Assembly: GCA_905203455.1 (NCBI GenBank)
Contig: CAJKVX010000020.1
Location: 1 to 14,676 of the forward strand
Length of the DNA: 14,676 bases
Origin: an uncultured Eubacteriales bacterium
GTDB lineage: Bacteria; Bacillota; Clostridia; Christensenellales; UBA1242
Direction: 5' to 3'
Below, piece after piece: positions 12,840 through 14,676 of the stretch. The position numbers were made by a program, and so were the translations under genes. Position 1 is the first letter of the stretch. Every line of letters starts with the position of its first letter. The notes under the pieces were generated by a model. That model did not search any database. It was not told the DNA's origin and saw nothing but the letters and a program-made list of their open reading frames with translations.

Positions 12840-14480
12840 ATGAGTAAAACGGTTACTGGCGCCCAGTTTAGAAAAATGGTAATAAGCGGTGCCAATTATC
12901 TTGAAAATAATAAAGAATATGTTGACAGTTTGAATGTTTATCCTGTTCCTGATGGAGACACAGGAACAAATATGTCTCTTACCATGCGTTCAGCAATAAG
13001 AGAAGTGAACATGGTAACAAACAATAACCTTGATGCTTTGGGAGATGCCGTTAGCAAAGGCGCCCTTAAAGGTGCAAGAGGGAACTCTGGGGTTATTTTA
13101 TCTCAAATTTTAAAAGGCTTTTCAAGCGTTATTGTTGAAGAAAAAACAATCAACACCAAGCTGTTTGCAAAAGCATTAAAAGAAGGCGCAAACATTGCAT
13201 ATAAGGCTGTTACAATTCCAAAAGAAGGGACCATTTTAACAGTTATTAGAATGATGGCTGATGAATCAATTAAAATTGCAAAAAAAGTTGATGACATGGC
13301 AGAATTCCTTAAACAAACAATTGATGTTGGCGAAGAAGTTTTAAAAATGACGCCTGATTTGTTGCCAGTTTTGAAAAAGGCAGGGGTTGTTGATGCTGGT
13401 GGCAGAGGTTTGCTTGTTATTTTAAATGGCTTTTTGAAAGTTCTTTTGGGTGATGAAAGTGAACTTACTATGGATTTTGCAGAAGACACGGTTACCCCTG
13501 ATAATTCAATGGAAAAGGCAACAGTTGATTATAATGACTTGGCTGACATTGAATTTGCTTATTGCACAGAGTTTTTTGTAATAAATATCAACAAAAAAAC
13601 CACAGAGGCTGATATTGATAAACTTCGTGAGAAACTTATGTCAATTGGAGACTCTGTCATCTGCATTGGTGATTTAAGTTTAATTAAAGTGCATGTTCAC
13701 ACTAATGACCCAGGCGTTGCCCTTTCTTCTGCATTAAAGTTGGGGGAAATTAATGGCGTTAAAATTGAAAATATGCTTGAACAGAACAGGGCACTTAAAA
13801 TGCAAAGCAAACCTGAAGAATTAAAACCAATTGGAACTGTTGCAATTTGTGTTGGTGAAGGCATGGTAACACTGTTTAAAGACCTTAATGTTGACTATGT
13901 TATTGAAGGTGGGCAAACAATGAACCCAAGCGCTGAAGATATTGCAAAAGCGTGTGACCAAGTTCCCGCTGAAACTGTGTTTGTTTTGCCTAACAACAAA
14001 AACATTATTCCTGCTGCAGAACTTGCAAATGATTTATCAAAACGAAATATAATTGTAATTCCAACAACTTCAGTTCCGCAAGGAATAACCGCTGCAATTA
14101 ATGTTAACACTGAAATTAATGTTGAAGAAAACAAGGCTAACATTATTGCTGCAATTGGTGGGGTAACAACAGGTTCTGTAACTTATGCGGTAAAATCAAC
14201 AAACATTGATGGGTTTAAACTAAAAGAGGGCGACATTATTGGCCTTGGTGAAAAGGCAATAGTTGCACAAGGGCATGATATTAATGATGTTTGTGAAAAA
14301 ACCGTTGAAAAAATTGTCAAGCCTGATTGCATGACACTGACCTTATTCTATGGCAAAGACGTTCAAGAGGCAGAGGCAGAGGCTTTGGTTGAAAAGTTGT
14401 CTGCTAAATATCCTGATATTGAGGTTGATTGTCATTTTGGTGGGCAACCATTGTATTACTATTTAATGTCAGCTGAATAG
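12840..14480 (+). CDS. fakA: Fatty acid kinase catalytic subunit FakA-like (YloV, DAK2 domain)
   Basis: This 546-residue protein matches the length of FakA/YloV (about 550). FakA phosphorylates fatty acids bound to a FakB (DegV-family) carrier, giving acyl-phosphates for membrane phospholipid synthesis. The N-terminal DhaL/DAK2 kinase domain shows the Mg-ATP site NVYPVPDGDTGTN (32-44, with Asp38, Asp40, Asn44), GARGNSGVILSQ (78-89) and VDAGGRG (184-190). The middle domain has the zinc residues known from FakA: Cys242 (YCTEF), His285 and His287 (KVHVHTNDPG). The C-terminal part from about 330 is the DegV-like domain, ending in a CHFGGQPLYYYLMS motif. The start has AGGAGAG spaced 4 nt. No fakB is in the window. 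A dihydroxyacetone kinase subunit is unlikely because of the extra domains. Confidence 0.93.
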   Translation: MSKTVTGAQFRKMVISGANYLENNKEYVDSLNVYPVPDGDTGTNMSLTMRSAIREVNMVTNNNLDALGDAVSKGALKGARGNSGVILSQILKGFSSVIVEEKTINTKLFAKALKEGANIAYKAVTIPKEGTILTVIRMMADESIKIAKKVDDMAEFLKQTIDVGEEVLKMTPDLLPVLKKAGVVDAGGRGLLVILNGFLKVLLGDESELTMDFAEDTVTPDNSMEKATVDYNDLADIEFAYCTEFFVININKKTTEADIDKLREKLMSIGDSVICIGDLSLIKVHVHTNDPGVALSSALKLGEINGVKIENMLEQNRALKMQSKPEELKPIGTVAICVGEGMVTLFKDLNVDYVIEGGQTMNPSAEDIAKACDQVPAETVFVLPNNKNIIPAAELANDLSKRNIIVIPTTSVPQGITAAINVNTEINVEENKANIIAAIGGVTTGSVTYAVKSTNIDGFKLKEGDIIGLGEKAIVAQGHDINDVCEKTVEKIVKPDCMTLTLFYGKDVQEAEAEALVEKLSAKYPDIEVDCHFGGQPLYYYLMSAE

Positions 14481-14490
14481 TTTAAAATTT

Positions 14491-14527
14491 AACTTTTGCC
14501 TGACAAATTGGGCAAAAGTTATTTTTT
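14491..14527 (+). terminator. Intrinsic terminator after fakA
   Basis: A perfect 10-bp stem, AACTTTTGCC (14491-14500) with GGCAAAAGTT (14511-14520), a 10-nt loop and a run ATTTTTT. It begins 10 nt after the fakA stop and ends the Asp23-fakA transcript. Confidence 0.92.
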
Positions 14528-14619
14528 ACAGGAAATAATTGCTTTAATATATTGATTAAATTGTTTAAATAAATCCATTTGAAGACTTGTGTAATTTAGA
14601 GATTATAGGAAGTTTATAA

Positions 14620-14676
14620 ATGAGTAATGTTTTATGCAATTATAAAAAATATAGATATAAATTAGTGAAGTTAAGA
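14620..14676 (+). CDS. Possible start of an unidentified gene, cut by the window edge
   Basis: An open frame from the ATG at 14620 runs 19 codons to the window end (begins MSNVLCNYKKYRYK, basic and lysine/tyrosine-rich). AGGAAG lies about 7 nt upstream, the main reason to list it. I see no convincing promoter between the fakA terminator and this start. It is too short to assign a family and could be chance in AT-rich DNA. 14528-14619 otherwise shows nothing recognisable. Confidence 0.3.
   Translation, partial: MSNVLCNYKKYRYKLVKLR

Noticed and set aside
13103..13489. A 128-codon open frame on the minus strand inside fakA
   Set aside because: It is antisense to a clear full-length family member and has no recognisable motif; such frames arise easily opposite AT-rich genes.

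Overview
This 14.7 kb window is AT-rich (by eye about one third G+C) chromosomal DNA from a low-GC, Gram-positive-type bacterium, most likely an endospore-forming member of the Clostridia or a relative. The evidence is the gene order, strong Shine-Dalgarno sites, AGA/AGG-biased arginine codons, a CxxC zinc-ribbon L28, a FakA-type fatty acid kinase next to an Asp23 protein, and a 30-residue spoVM homologue at its classical locus between rpe and rpmB. I cannot name the species.

Layout. (1) 170-4373, +: pcrA and ligA, a conserved Firmicutes repair pair, preceded by a promoter and closed by a perfect 12-bp hairpin terminator shared with the convergent rpoZ. (2) 4526-4735, -: rpoZ. A divergent promoter region separates it from priA. 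(3) 4884-11185, +: priA, then a very tight operon def-fmt-rlmN-rsgA-rpe, with gaps of 0, 1, -1 and 0 nt. This is the widespread priA-def-fmt-...-rsgA-rpe block without the genes often found within it (gmk and coaBC beside rpoZ; rsmB; the prpC/prkC phosphatase-kinase pair; thiN). (4) 11276-11368, +: spoVM with a sigma-E-like promoter and its own terminator. (5) 11429-12202, -: an unrecognised 157-residue gene, then rpmB upstream of it. (6) 12424-14480, +: an Asp23-family gene and a fakA/yloV-type gene, ending in a strong terminator. (7) The last 150 bases hold at most the start of an unidentified reading frame.

Functionally the window is mostly core information processing: DNA repair and replication restart (PcrA, LigA, PriA), transcription (omega), formyl-methionine handling (Fmt adds the formyl group, Def removes it), ribosome maturation and modification (RlmN, RsgA, L28), plus one pentose-phosphate enzyme (Rpe) and membrane/fatty-acid functions (Asp23, FakA). 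There is no tRNA, rRNA, CRISPR array, insertion sequence or prophage. No gene-free stretch exceeds 300 bases.

I see no novel multi-gene system. The points most worth a second look are the very small spoVM gene; the unknown gene inserted between spoVM and rpmB, whose ribosome-binding site lies in an inverted repeat that could silence read-through transcripts; a recurring promoter layout predicting 9-14 nt leaders; and substitutions in conserved motifs of RsgA, LigA and Rpe.
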